A stretch of 64,000 nucleotides of DNA, from the NCBI RefSeq assembly GCF_900582195.1, contig NZ_UTHA01000259.1, positions 33,848 through 97,847 of the forward strand. The letters are read 5' to 3'. Numbering within the stretch: position 1 is the stretch's first letter; each line of letters begins with the position of its first letter. This document shows positions 9,022 through 16,762 of this stretch, one piece after another. The translations under genes were made by a program, and so were the position numbers. The DNA comes from Pseudomonas viridiflava. GTDB lineage: Bacteria > Pseudomonadota > Gammaproteobacteria > Pseudomonadales > Pseudomonadaceae. The notes beneath the pieces were generated by a model. It did no database searches and was not told the DNA's origin. It saw only the letters and a list, made by a program, of their open reading frames with translations.

Positions 9022-9346
9022 CACCCTGACCCGCCTCGCTCAGGTACTTGAAGAGCGCAAAGGCGCAGCCGCCGACAGCTCCTATGTGGCCAGTCTGTAT
9101 CACAAGGGTTTGAACAAGATTCTGGAGAAAGTCGGCGAAGAGTCGGTCGAAACCATTATTGCCGCCAAGGATGCCGCCATCAGCGGCGACTGCAGCGACG
9201 TGATCTACGAGACCGCTGACCTATGGTTCCACAGCATGGTCATGCTCGCCCAACTGGGGCAGCATCCGCAGGCCGTGCTGGATGAACTGGATCGTCGCTT
9301 TGGCCTGTCCGGACACGTCGAGAAAGCCTCGCGTCCGTCCGCCTGA
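9014..9346 (+). CDS. hisE: Phosphoribosyl-ATP pyrophosphatase HisE
   Basis: Second step of histidine synthesis: removes pyrophosphate from phosphoribosyl-ATP. A 110-residue all-helical MazG-like protein with the acidic metal-binding pattern EKVGEESVETIIAAKD and DVIYETADLWFH. The start overlaps the end of hisI, so translation is probably coupled. The next gene, tatA, begins 25 bp downstream. Confidence 0.96.
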   Translation: MSDTLTRLAQVLEERKGAAADSSYVASLYHKGLNKILEKVGEESVETIIAAKDAAISGDCSDVIYETADLWFHSMVMLAQLGQHPQAVLDELDRRFGLSGHVEKASRPSA

Positions 9347-9371
9347 ACAATTTTTAGAGAGGAACAGCAAC

Positions 9372-9653
9372 ATGGGCATTTTTGACTGGAAACACTGGAT
9401 CGTCATTCTGGTAGTCGTGGTGCTGGTGTTCGGCACCAAGAAACTGAAAAACCTCGGCACCGACGTTGGCGAGTCGATCAAGGGCTTCCGCAAAGCCATG
9501 AACGACGACGAAAAACCGGCCGCTGATCCAACCGTGACGCCTGCGCAGCCGGTGCCACCGGTGCAGCCGCAAGCCACCGCTCAGGCCAACCCGCCGCACA
9601 CCATCGATGTGCAGGCGCAGAAAGTCGAAGAGCCGATCCGCAAAGACGTGTGA
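9372..9653 (+). CDS. tatA: Twin-arginine translocase subunit TatA
   Basis: Pore-forming subunit of the Tat exporter for folded proteins. The protein has 93 residues from ATG 9372, preceded by AGAGAGGAACAGCA. One N-terminal membrane helix (WIVILVVVVLVF), the FGTKKL hinge and an amphipathic helix (GESIKGFRKAMND) are followed by a Pro/Ala-rich cytoplasmic tail. First gene of tatABC. Confidence 0.96.
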   Translation: MGIFDWKHWIVILVVVVLVFGTKKLKNLGTDVGESIKGFRKAMNDDEKPAADPTVTPAQPVPPVQPQATAQANPPHTIDVQAQKVEEPIRKDV

Positions 9654-9663
9654 GCACTGACTA

Positions 9664-10119
9664 ATGTTTGGTATCAGCTTCTCTGAACTGCTGCTCGTCG
9701 GCCTCGTCGCCCTGCTGGTGCTGGGTCCCGAGCGCTTGCCGGGGGCTGCGCGCACCGCTGGCCTGTGGGTCGGACGGCTGAAGCGCAGCTTCAACGCGAT
9801 CAAACAGGAAGTTGAACGTGAAATCGGTGCCGACGAGATCCGTCGGCAACTGCACAACGAGCACATTCTGTCGCTGGAACAAGAGGCGCGGAAGATTTTC
9901 ACGCCAGTTCAGCAGGAGCCGACGCCGGTTGAGCATGTAGGTCAGCAGACGATTCATGCGCCGACTGCGCCTGCCACGACGCCCGCACCTGCTGCCGCTG
10001 TAGCGCCGACAGAACCAGTGCCCGCGCCTGCAGAAACTTCGGTTGAACACGTAGCTCCAACTGCCGCGCCGATCACACCAGCGCCTCACGACACCACTCT
10101 GCCGCCGCGAGCCCCATGA
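9664..10119 (+). CDS. tatB: Twin-arginine translocase subunit TatB
   Basis: Receptor-side Tat subunit of 151 residues that binds signal peptides with TatC. The N-terminal helix has the conserved Glu (MFGISFSELLLVGLVALLVLG) and the PERLP hinge, followed by a long amphipathic and charged helix (IKQEVEREIGADEIRRQL). The C-terminal 60 residues are Pro/Ala/Thr-rich and probably disordered. It starts 10 bp after tatA and overlaps tatC by 4 bp. Confidence 0.96.
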   Translation: MFGISFSELLLVGLVALLVLGPERLPGAARTAGLWVGRLKRSFNAIKQEVEREIGADEIRRQLHNEHILSLEQEARKIFTPVQQEPTPVEHVGQQTIHAPTAPATTPAPAAAVAPTEPVPAPAETSVEHVAPTAAPITPAPHDTTLPPRAP

Positions 10120-10907
10120 GCGATCTCCCCGAAAACGACCAGCACATGCCGCTGGTTTCGCACCTCACCGAGTTGCGCACCCGCCTGCTGCGTTGTGTGG
10201 CGGCGATCTTCATCATCTTCGCCGGGCTGTTTGCGTTCACCCAGCAGATCTACACCTTCGTCTCGACGCCGCTGCGCCAGTATCTGCCGGTCGGCGCGAC
10301 GATGATCGCTACTGATGTGTCGTCGCCGTTCCTGACGCCGCTGAAACTAACGATGATGGTTTCGCTGTTCCTCGCGATCCCGGTGATCCTGCATCAGATC
10401 TGGGGCTTTATCGCGCCGGGCCTGTACAAGCATGAAAAGCGCATCGCGGTGCCGCTGCTGGTGTCGAGCATCCTGCTGTTCTACACCGGCATGGCGTTCG
10501 CCTATTACTTCGTGTTCCCGCTGATCTTCAAGTTCTTCGCTGCGGCCACCCCGGCCGGCGTGGAAATGATGACCGACATCGCCAGTTACCTCGATTTCGT
10601 CATGACGCTGTTCTTCGCTTTCGGCGTGGCGTTCGAGATCCCGGTGGCCGTGGTGCTGCTGGTGTGGATTGGCGTGGTCGACGTGGCCTACCTGAAGAAA
10701 ATCCGCCCGTACGTGATCATCGGCTGCTTCGTGGTCGGCATGATCCTGACGCCGCCGGACATCTTCTCGCAAACCCTGTTGGCCGTGCCGATGTGGATGC
10801 TGTTTGAAATCGGCATTCTGTTCGGTGGCTTGATCAGCAAGCGCGAACGCCCGGACGAGAACCCGGCCGACGACCATAACGACCAGCCGCCAGCGACCCA
10901 GGCATGA
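10116..10907 (+). CDS. tatC: Twin-arginine translocase subunit TatC
   Basis: Core signal-peptide receptor of the Tat system. 263 residues with six membrane helices. The family N-terminal motif is HLTELRTRLLR, and FIAPGLYKHEKR forms the first cytoplasmic loop. Overlaps tatB (ATGA) and rsmE (ATGA), so translation is coupled through the block. The C-terminal tail after the last helix is short and charged. Confidence 0.97.
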   Translation: MSDLPENDQHMPLVSHLTELRTRLLRCVAAIFIIFAGLFAFTQQIYTFVSTPLRQYLPVGATMIATDVSSPFLTPLKLTMMVSLFLAIPVILHQIWGFIAPGLYKHEKRIAVPLLVSSILLFYTGMAFAYYFVFPLIFKFFAAATPAGVEMMTDIASYLDFVMTLFFAFGVAFEIPVAVVLLVWIGVVDVAYLKKIRPYVIIGCFVVGMILTPPDIFSQTLLAVPMWMLFEIGILFGGLISKRERPDENPADDHNDQPPATQA

Positions 10908-11611
10908 ACCTGCTGTTGCTCGAAGAGGCCGATTTCATTGCGGCCGACCGTGTGGTGCTGCGTGATCGACGTCTGACGCACATGCAGGAAGTCCACCGTT
11001 CGGAAGTCGGTGACAGCCTGCGCGTTGGCCGTATCAATGGACTGATGGGTTCGGCTGAATTGCTGCGTCTGGAGGCGGGTGAAGCGGAGCTGCGTGTCAG
11101 CCTCGATCAGCCGCCACCGGCCAAACTGCCGCTGACACTGGTGCTGGCCCTGCCGCGTCCGAAGATGCTTCGCCGGGTGTTTCAGACCGTGGCGACAATG
11201 GGCGTGTCGAAGGTGATCCTGGTCAATAGCTACCGGGTCGAGAAGAGCTTTTGGCAAACGCCGTTTCTCGAGCCTGCAGCGATTCGAGAGCAACTGATCC
11301 TCGGCCTCGAACAGGCCCGTGACACCGTGCTGCCAGAGATCATCATCGAGAAGCGCTTCAAACCGTTCGTCGAAGACCGCCTGCCGGCGATTACCGACGG
11401 CACCCTCGGTCTGGTTGGCCATCCTGGCAACTTCCCACCCTGCCCGCGCGCGCTCAGCGAACCGGTGACGCTGGCCATCGGCCCGGAAGGCGGCTGGATT
11501 CCTTACGAAATCGATCTGCTGGCCAAGTCCGGCCTGCAACCGGTGCAACTCGGCGAGCGCATCCTGCGCGTCGAAACCGCCGTCACCGCCCTGCTCGCCC
11601 GGCTCTTCTGA
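10904..11611 (+). CDS. rsmE: 16S rRNA m3U1498 methyltransferase RsmE
   Basis: SPOUT-class methyltransferase that modifies U1498 of 16S rRNA. 235 residues: an N-terminal PUA-like RNA-binding domain (to about residue 70) and a C-terminal knotted SAM-binding domain with LAIGPEGGW and LGERILRVETA, the diagnostic motifs. It overlaps tatC by 4 bp. The order tatC-rsmE-chemoreceptor also occurs in P. aeruginosa and P. putida. Confidence 0.95.
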   Translation: MNLLLLEEADFIAADRVVLRDRRLTHMQEVHRSEVGDSLRVGRINGLMGSAELLRLEAGEAELRVSLDQPPPAKLPLTLVLALPRPKMLRRVFQTVATMGVSKVILVNSYRVEKSFWQTPFLEPAAIREQLILGLEQARDTVLPEIIIEKRFKPFVEDRLPAITDGTLGLVGHPGNFPPCPRALSEPVTLAIGPEGGWIPYEIDLLAKSGLQPVQLGERILRVETAVTALLARLF

Positions 11612-11704
11612 TTCTGCGCACCGGATAAATGGTGTTACAGATTGCCATCACTCGGCCGATACCCTCTCCATAAGTCCAATTAGTGGTCCGAAGGGAGTGG
11701 TCGC

Positions 11705-13621
11705 ATGTACCGTTGGTTAGCCGAGAGTCTTGGAAACGTCAGCGTCAAACGTAAGCTGGGCATCGGTTTCGGCCTGGTGCTGTTGCTGACACTGTTGATC
11801 ACCTTCACCGGCTGGACCGGCATGAGCGGTATTATCAGCCGCGGTGACAAACTCGGCTTTATCTCCAGCCTCAACGAGCTGACCAAGGACCTGCGCCTGG
11901 CGCGAATGGACTACGACATGCGTCGCGGCGAGCAGGGACCGGGCACGGTCAACGAATTCCTGAGCAAACTCGAAAGCGGTCTGCAATCGGCACGCGGCAT
12001 GATCGAGCAGCCGTCCGATGCGGCGATGGTCGATCAGCAATTGACGGCCGTGGCCGAATACAAGCGTGCCTTCGGCGAAATGACCCAGGCCACCGTGCAG
12101 CGTGAAGACGCGCGCAGCAAGCTCGGCGCCAATGCCGACAATGCCGTGGCCAAGGTTGGCGAGGTCGAGAGCGCACTGCTGCAAGGCGACAGCGTCGCGC
12201 AATACAACGCGGTGATCGAACTGAGCAAACTGCTGCAGCAAGCACGCTATCAGGTGCGCGGTTACACCTACAGCGGCAAGGCCGATGCCGAGCAACCCGC
12301 CCTGACCGCGATCGACAATGCCCTGAAAAACCTCGAAAGCCTGCCGTCCCGCGTCCCGGATCAGCATATCGCCAACCTGCAGCAAGCCACCGACTCGCTC
12401 AAGGCTTACCGTGCAGCCGTGGCTCAATTCCGTGATTCTCAAGTAAAAAACGCTGCTGCACTGGCCAACATGTCTGCTCAGGGCGACATTTTGATCGCCG
12501 TCAGCAAGAAACTGACTGAATCGCAGACCGTGGTTCGAGACACTGACGCCGCACGTGCCAAAAACCTGCTGCTGATCGCCACCGCACTGGCCGTCGCATT
12601 CGGCTTGCTGGCCGCTTGGGCGATCACTCGCCAGATCATCATCCCGTTGAACCAGACCCTCAAAGTTGCCGAGCGCGTGGCCGCTGGCGACCTGACCCAC
12701 AATCTGGTGTCACTGCGTCGTGATGAACTCGGTCAACTGCAACGCTCGATGCAGAGCATGACCCAAGGCCTGCGTGAACTGGTCGGCGGCATCAGCGACG
12801 GCGTTACTCAGATTGCCAGCGCTGCCGAGGAACTCTCGGCCGTGACCGAGCAGACCAGTGCCGGGGTCAACAATCAGAAAATCGAGACCGATCAGGTCGC
12901 TACCGCCATGAACGAAATGGCTGCCACCGTGCAGGAAGTTGCGCGCAACGCCGAGGAAGCTTCCGAAGCCGCCGTCGCCGCTGACCAACAGGCCCGCGAA
13001 GGCGATAAAGTGGTGGGCGAAGCGATCGCGCAGATCGAACGTCTGGCGCTTGAAGTCGGTCATTCCACCGAAGCCATGGGCGAGCTGAAGCGCGAAAGCG
13101 ACAAGATCGGCAGCGTCCTCGACGTGATCAAATCCGTGGCCCAGCAAACCAACCTGCTGGCCCTCAACGCGGCCATCGAGGCTGCGCGTGCCGGTGAAGC
13201 CGGACGCGGTTTTGCCGTGGTCGCCGACGAAGTGCGCAGCCTCGCCCAGCGCACGCAGAAGTCCACCGAAGAGATCGAAGAGCTGATCGTCGGCCTGCAG
13301 AACGGCACTCAGCAAGTGGCGACGATCATGGACAACAGCCGCACCCTGACCGACAGCAGCGTTGAGTTGACCCGTCGCGCGGGCGGTTCACTGGAAAGCA
13401 TCACCCGCACGGTTTCGGCGATTCAGGCGATGAACCAGCAGATTGCGGCAGCGGCCGAGCAGCAGAGTGCGGTGGCGGAAGAGATCAACCGTAGCGTGCT
13501 GAATGTTCGGGATGTGTCGGATCAGACATCGGCGGCGAGTGAAGAGACAGCGGCTTCCAGCGTTGAGCTGGCGCGCCTTGGCAACCACCTGCAGATGCTG
13601 GTCGGGCGCTTCAAGGTTTGA
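11705..13621 (+). CDS. HBM-type methyl-accepting chemotaxis receptor (McpQ/McpK-like)
   Basis: Chemoreceptor of 638 residues: a membrane helix at about 18-40, an all-helical periplasmic ligand domain of about 245 residues, a second helix at about 284-305 (LLLIATALAVAFGLLAAWA), a HAMP domain, and the cytoplasmic signalling domain with the conserved tip QQTNLLALNAAIEAARAGE. The size and helical character of the ligand domain fit the helical bimodular (HBM) class. The position next to rsmE matches P. aeruginosa McpK (2-oxoglutarate) and P. putida McpQ (citrate), so a TCA-cycle acid ligand is likely but inferred. There is no C-terminal pentapeptide for CheR docking. Ribosome site GAAGGGAG precedes ATG. 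Confidence 0.88.
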   Translation: MYRWLAESLGNVSVKRKLGIGFGLVLLLTLLITFTGWTGMSGIISRGDKLGFISSLNELTKDLRLARMDYDMRRGEQGPGTVNEFLSKLESGLQSARGMIEQPSDAAMVDQQLTAVAEYKRAFGEMTQATVQREDARSKLGANADNAVAKVGEVESALLQGDSVAQYNAVIELSKLLQQARYQVRGYTYSGKADAEQPALTAIDNALKNLESLPSRVPDQHIANLQQATDSLKAYRAAVAQFRDSQVKNAAALANMSAQGDILIAVSKKLTESQTVVRDTDAARAKNLLLIATALAVAFGLLAAWAITRQIIIPLNQTLKVAERVAAGDLTHNLVSLRRDELGQLQRSMQSMTQGLRELVGGISDGVTQIASAAEELSAVTEQTSAGVNNQKIETDQVATAMNEMAATVQEVARNAEEASEAAVAADQQAREGDKVVGEAIAQIERLALEVGHSTEAMGELKRESDKIGSVLDVIKSVAQQTNLLALNAAIEAARAGEAGRGFAVVADEVRSLAQRTQKSTEEIEELIVGLQNGTQQVATIMDNSRTLTDSSVELTRRAGGSLESITRTVSAIQAMNQQIAAAAEQQSAVAEEINRSVLNVRDVSDQTSAASEETAASSVELARLGNHLQMLVGRFKV

Positions 13622-13662
13622 GGTGATCCGAAAACCTCGTTTCATTCAGAATCGAGGTGATG

Positions 13663-13755
13663 CCTTCGCGAGCAAGCTCGCTCCCACAGAATTTGTGTCG
13701 ATCACAAAGGTTGTATTCAACCCATTCACTGTGGGAGCGAGCTTGCTCGCGAAGG
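13663..13755. repeat. REPIN 2
   Basis: Inverted REP pair between the convergent chemoreceptor and ABC ATPase genes. Outer arms CCTTCGCGAGCAAGCTCGCTCCCACA and its complement, with a 40-bp AT-richer spacer. Confidence 0.9.
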
Positions 13756-13775
13756 CGTCCTGAGAGACGCTGAAA

Positions 13776-14531
13776 TTACAGAACCTGACGCAGGAAGGCC
13801 TGAGCGCGCGGATCCTTCGGTGCATCAAAGAACTCGGCCGGTGCGGCATCTTCCAGCAGCTTGCCGTGATCGAAGAACAACACCCGATCCGCCACTTCCC
13901 GGGCAAAACCCATTTCGTGGGTCACGCAAACCATGGTCATGCCTTCCACGGCCAGGTTCTTCATCACGTCCAGCACCTCGCCGACCATTTCCGGGTCGAG
14001 CGCCGAGGTCGGCTCATCGAACAGCATGACCTTCGGCTCCATCGCCAGCGCCCGGGCAATCGCCACGCGCTGTTGCTGACCGCCGGACAGGCGTGACGGA
14101 AACTCGTTGGCCTTCTGAGCAATCCCGACCTTTTGCAGCAACTCCATCGCCTTGGCTTCGCGCTCTTGCTTGCCGCGCTTGCGCACGACTTTCTGCGCCA
14201 GACAGAGGTTTTCCAGCACGGTCATGTGCGGGAACAGGTTGAAATGCTGGAACACCATGCCGACTTCGCGGCGGTAGGCATTGACGTCGGTTTTCGGGTC
14301 GGCCAGTTGCAGGCCGTCGATGCTCACCGAACCGGAATCGAATTCTTCCAGGCCATTGAGGCAACGCAGGAAGGTCGACTTGCCGGAACCGGACGGGCCG
14401 ATCACTACCAGCACTTCGCCCTTGGCCACCGTGGTGCTGACGTTATCCACCGCGCGCACCACTTGCCCACGGGTGTCGAAGACTTTTACCAGATCGCGGA
14501 CTTCAATCACTTTGCGCGAGCCTCCGCTCAA
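13776..14531 (-). CDS. Amino-acid ABC transporter ATP-binding protein
   Basis: ATPase of a polar amino-acid importer, 251 residues. Walker A GPSGSGKST, Q-loop MVFQHFNLFPHMT, ABC signature LSGGQQQR and Walker B VMLFDEPTSALD are all intact, with the GlnQ/HisP-family pattern. The frame start overlaps the permease gene by 29 bp. A GTG at 14510 would reduce the overlap and is also possible. Last gene of a three-gene unit. The same gene set lies beside opgGH in P. aeruginosa. The substrate is not known from sequence. Confidence 0.9.
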   Translation of the reverse strand: MSGGSRKVIEVRDLVKVFDTRGQVVRAVDNVSTTVAKGEVLVVIGPSGSGKSTFLRCLNGLEEFDSGSVSIDGLQLADPKTDVNAYRREVGMVFQHFNLFPHMTVLENLCLAQKVVRKRGKQEREAKAMELLQKVGIAQKANEFPSRLSGGQQQRVAIARALAMEPKVMLFDEPTSALDPEMVGEVLDVMKNLAVEGMTMVCVTHEMGFAREVADRVLFFDHGKLLEDAAPAEFFDAPKDPRAQAFLRQVL

Positions 14532-15462
14532 GCCGGCTGGCGATTTTCGACAGCGGCAGGTTGATCAACAGGTACAGCCCGGCGACGCAGAACAGGATTT
14601 CGAACGGCGAAAACGAAGTGGTGATGACTTCACGGCCGCTTTTCAGCAGCTCGGTGATAGCGATCACCGACACCAGCGAGGTGTCCTTGACCAGGCTGAT
14701 GAACTGTCCGGCCAGCGGCGGCAGCACGCGTTTGAACGCTTGCGGCAGCACCACGTGGCGCATCGATTGACCGGCACTCAGACCGAGCGAACGCGCCGCT
14801 TCGTTCTGACCACGGGCAATCGATTGCACACCGGAACGGATGATCTCCGCCACGTAGGCGCCAGTGAACAGCGACAGCGCGGCGATCCCGGCAAATTCGC
14901 GGGACAGGTTCATCACCGTGCCGATGAAGAAATAGAAAATGAAAATCTGCACCAGCAGCGGCGTGCCGCGCACCAGTTCGACGTAAATGGTCGAGAGGTC
15001 GCGCAGGGTCGGATTGCTGGACAGACGGCAGAGGCCGGTGACCAGACCGATCAACAGACCAAGAACACCGGAAACGACCGACAGCCAAAGCGTCGTCCAC
15101 AGGCCCCACAACAGCGGTCCTGCCGCCCAATGCCGAGTGACACCCACGACGTCGCCTTCAGCCACATCGTCGCCCTGAGCGAACTGCAGGCTGTTCTCGT
15201 CGACGTTCAGGTGCTGCTCGTCACCGGCGTCATTGCGCAGAGTGACTTGCGCGCTGCTGCCCTTGCGCACGAGTTCGGTGACGGTGGAAATGTCGGTGGC
15301 ACGCTGGGTTTCCTCGGCCTGATAGGCGAAGTACTGCGGCACGCGGTTCCAGCGCCATTCGTAGGACATCAGCGACGTCGCGTAATACAACGCGCCGGCC
15401 AGGCCGACCAGCACCAGCACGGTGAGGACGTGCCAGGGCCATTGGGCTTTTTTCTGTTTCAT
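14503..15462 (-). CDS. Amino-acid ABC transporter permease
   Basis: Inner-membrane permease of 319 residues in the HisMQ family. It is longer than usual because a periplasmic segment of about 80 residues lies between the first helix (VLTVLVLVGLAGALYYA) and the core helices that begin near residue 115. The EAA loop that docks the ATPase is GQNEAARSLGLSAGQSMRHV. It overlaps the ATPase gene. The binding-protein gene lies upstream across a REPIN. Confidence 0.9.
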   Translation of the reverse strand: MKQKKAQWPWHVLTVLVLVGLAGALYYATSLMSYEWRWNRVPQYFAYQAEETQRATDISTVTELVRKGSSAQVTLRNDAGDEQHLNVDENSLQFAQGDDVAEGDVVGVTRHWAAGPLLWGLWTTLWLSVVSGVLGLLIGLVTGLCRLSSNPTLRDLSTIYVELVRGTPLLVQIFIFYFFIGTVMNLSREFAGIAALSLFTGAYVAEIIRSGVQSIARGQNEAARSLGLSAGQSMRHVVLPQAFKRVLPPLAGQFISLVKDTSLVSVIAITELLKSGREVITTSFSPFEILFCVAGLYLLINLPLSKIASRLERRLAQSD

Positions 15463-15498
15463 TGCAGGTTCCGGATTTGTGTTGCTCTGGAGGGCCCC

Positions 15499-15562
15499 TT
15501 CGCGAGCAAGCTCGCTCCCACATTGGAATGCATTCCTCTGTGGGAGCGAGCTTGCTCGCGAA
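15499..15562. repeat. REPIN 3 (short spacer)
   Basis: REP arms only about 16 bp apart, located between the binding-protein and permease genes. A stable hairpin in the transcript here could lower expression of the membrane genes relative to the binding protein (inference). Confidence 0.9.
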
Positions 15563-15590
15563 TGGGGCGACTCGGTCTATCTGACCGGGC

Positions 15591-16388
15591 TTATTCCATG
15601 TCCTTGAGCCACTCGGTGCTCTTGAACCACTTGTCATGGATGCGATCGTAGGTGCCGTCTTCGTGAATCTGGTGCAGGAAGTTATTGATGAAGTTGAGGC
15701 TGTCGTAATCACCCTTCTTCAGACCGAAGGCCAACGGCTCGTAGGTGAACGGCTTGTCGAGGAACACCAGTTTGCCGGCGCCGACCTTGGTCACCGCGAC
15801 AACGTTGTACGGCGCGTCATAAATGAAGGCGTCAGCCTTGCCGTTGACCACGTCGAGCACGGCTTCCTGCTCGTTGTCGTAGCCGTGGTACTTGGCTTTG
15901 GAGATCAGCTTCTTGGCGACCATTTCGCCAGTGGTGCCGAGCTTTGAGGTGATGCGGTAGTCGGCGGTGTTCAGGTCTTTGTAGGACTTGATGGTGCCTT
16001 CGAGCTCTTTGCGGATCAGCAGGGTCTGGCCGACCACGATGAACGGTTCGCTGAAGTTCAGGCGCAGGTTGCGTTCCTGGGTCAGGGTCATGCCGCTGCC
16101 GATCATGTCGAACTTGTCGGTCATCAGCGCCGGGATGATGCCGTCGTAACCGGTCGAAACCAGCTCCAGTTTTACGCCCATTGCCTTGGTCATGGCTTTG
16201 AGGATGTCGACTTCGAAGCCGATGATTTCGCCGCGCTTGTTGGTCATTTCAAACGGCATGTAGGTCGGATCCATACCGACTTTCAACGTGCCGCGCTTGA
16301 CCGCGTCATCGATTGCGCCAGCCTGTGCCGCATTGACTGCAACCAGTGCCGTGACGCCGACCAGCAGCATCGACAGATACTTCTTCAT
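15591..16388 (-). CDS. Amino-acid ABC transporter substrate-binding protein
   Basis: Periplasmic binding protein, 265 residues, of SBP family 3 (polar amino acids). The start ATG 16388 gives a clean signal peptide (MKKYLSMLLVGVTALVAVNAAQA). The longer frame to 16628 adds 80 residues with no family likeness and runs into a repeat. Family signatures are LKVGMDPTYMPFEM and GFEVDILKAMAK-like GFEVDILKAMTKAMG. First gene of the transporter unit. Confidence 0.92.
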   Translation of the reverse strand: MKKYLSMLLVGVTALVAVNAAQAGAIDDAVKRGTLKVGMDPTYMPFEMTNKRGEIIGFEVDILKAMTKAMGVKLELVSTGYDGIIPALMTDKFDMIGSGMTLTQERNLRLNFSEPFIVVGQTLLIRKELEGTIKSYKDLNTADYRITSKLGTTGEMVAKKLISKAKYHGYDNEQEAVLDVVNGKADAFIYDAPYNVVAVTKVGAGKLVFLDKPFTYEPLAFGLKKGDYDSLNFINNFLHQIHEDGTYDRIHDKWFKSTEWLKDME

Positions 16389-16536
16389 CTTCAAGTCCCC
16401 AAAACCATTGCGTTTGCGGCGCGAAAACCAACAGTGACGGGCAAAAAGCCCGGGTGCGCCAATTCGGGGACGGATGCTAACGCACTCGTTTTTTTGCACA
16501 AGGTTTAATCGGAGATTTGTTTGAAGATCAAGAGCT

Positions 16537-16715
16537 ACCCTCACCCCAGCCCTCTCCCGGAGGGAGAGGGGGCCGATCGGGGGATGCTTCAGGAATACGC
16601 CGACCTGAATCGGATTTGCCGAATCCATAATCGACTCGATGTTTCAGGTCGATGGAGAGCGCCAGACACCTCGGTCGGTCCCCTCTCCCTCTGGGAGAGG
16701 GCTAGGGTGAGGGGC
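16537..16715. repeat. ~175-bp MITE-like repeat, copy 2
   Basis: Same element as at 3248-3424: matching arms (CCCTCACCCCAGCCCTCTCCC and its complement) and a matching interior including CCATAATCGACTCGAT and AGACACCTCGGTCGG. It fills most of the 374-bp gap between the ABC transporter and opgH. Nothing else is seen in that gap except the terminator at its left end relative to opgH. Confidence 0.8.
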
Positions 16716-16728
16716 TTTTCAGCAGGCC

Positions 16729-16758
16729 AAAAAAAACCCCGCAACATCGCGGGGTTTC
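16729..16758 (-). terminator. Terminator after opgGH
   Basis: Stem CCCCGC-GATGTT-GCGGGG on the - strand followed by eight T residues, 5 bp past the opgH stop. A weaker T-run on the other side could make it bidirectional. Confidence 0.85.
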
Positions 16759-16762
16759 TTTA

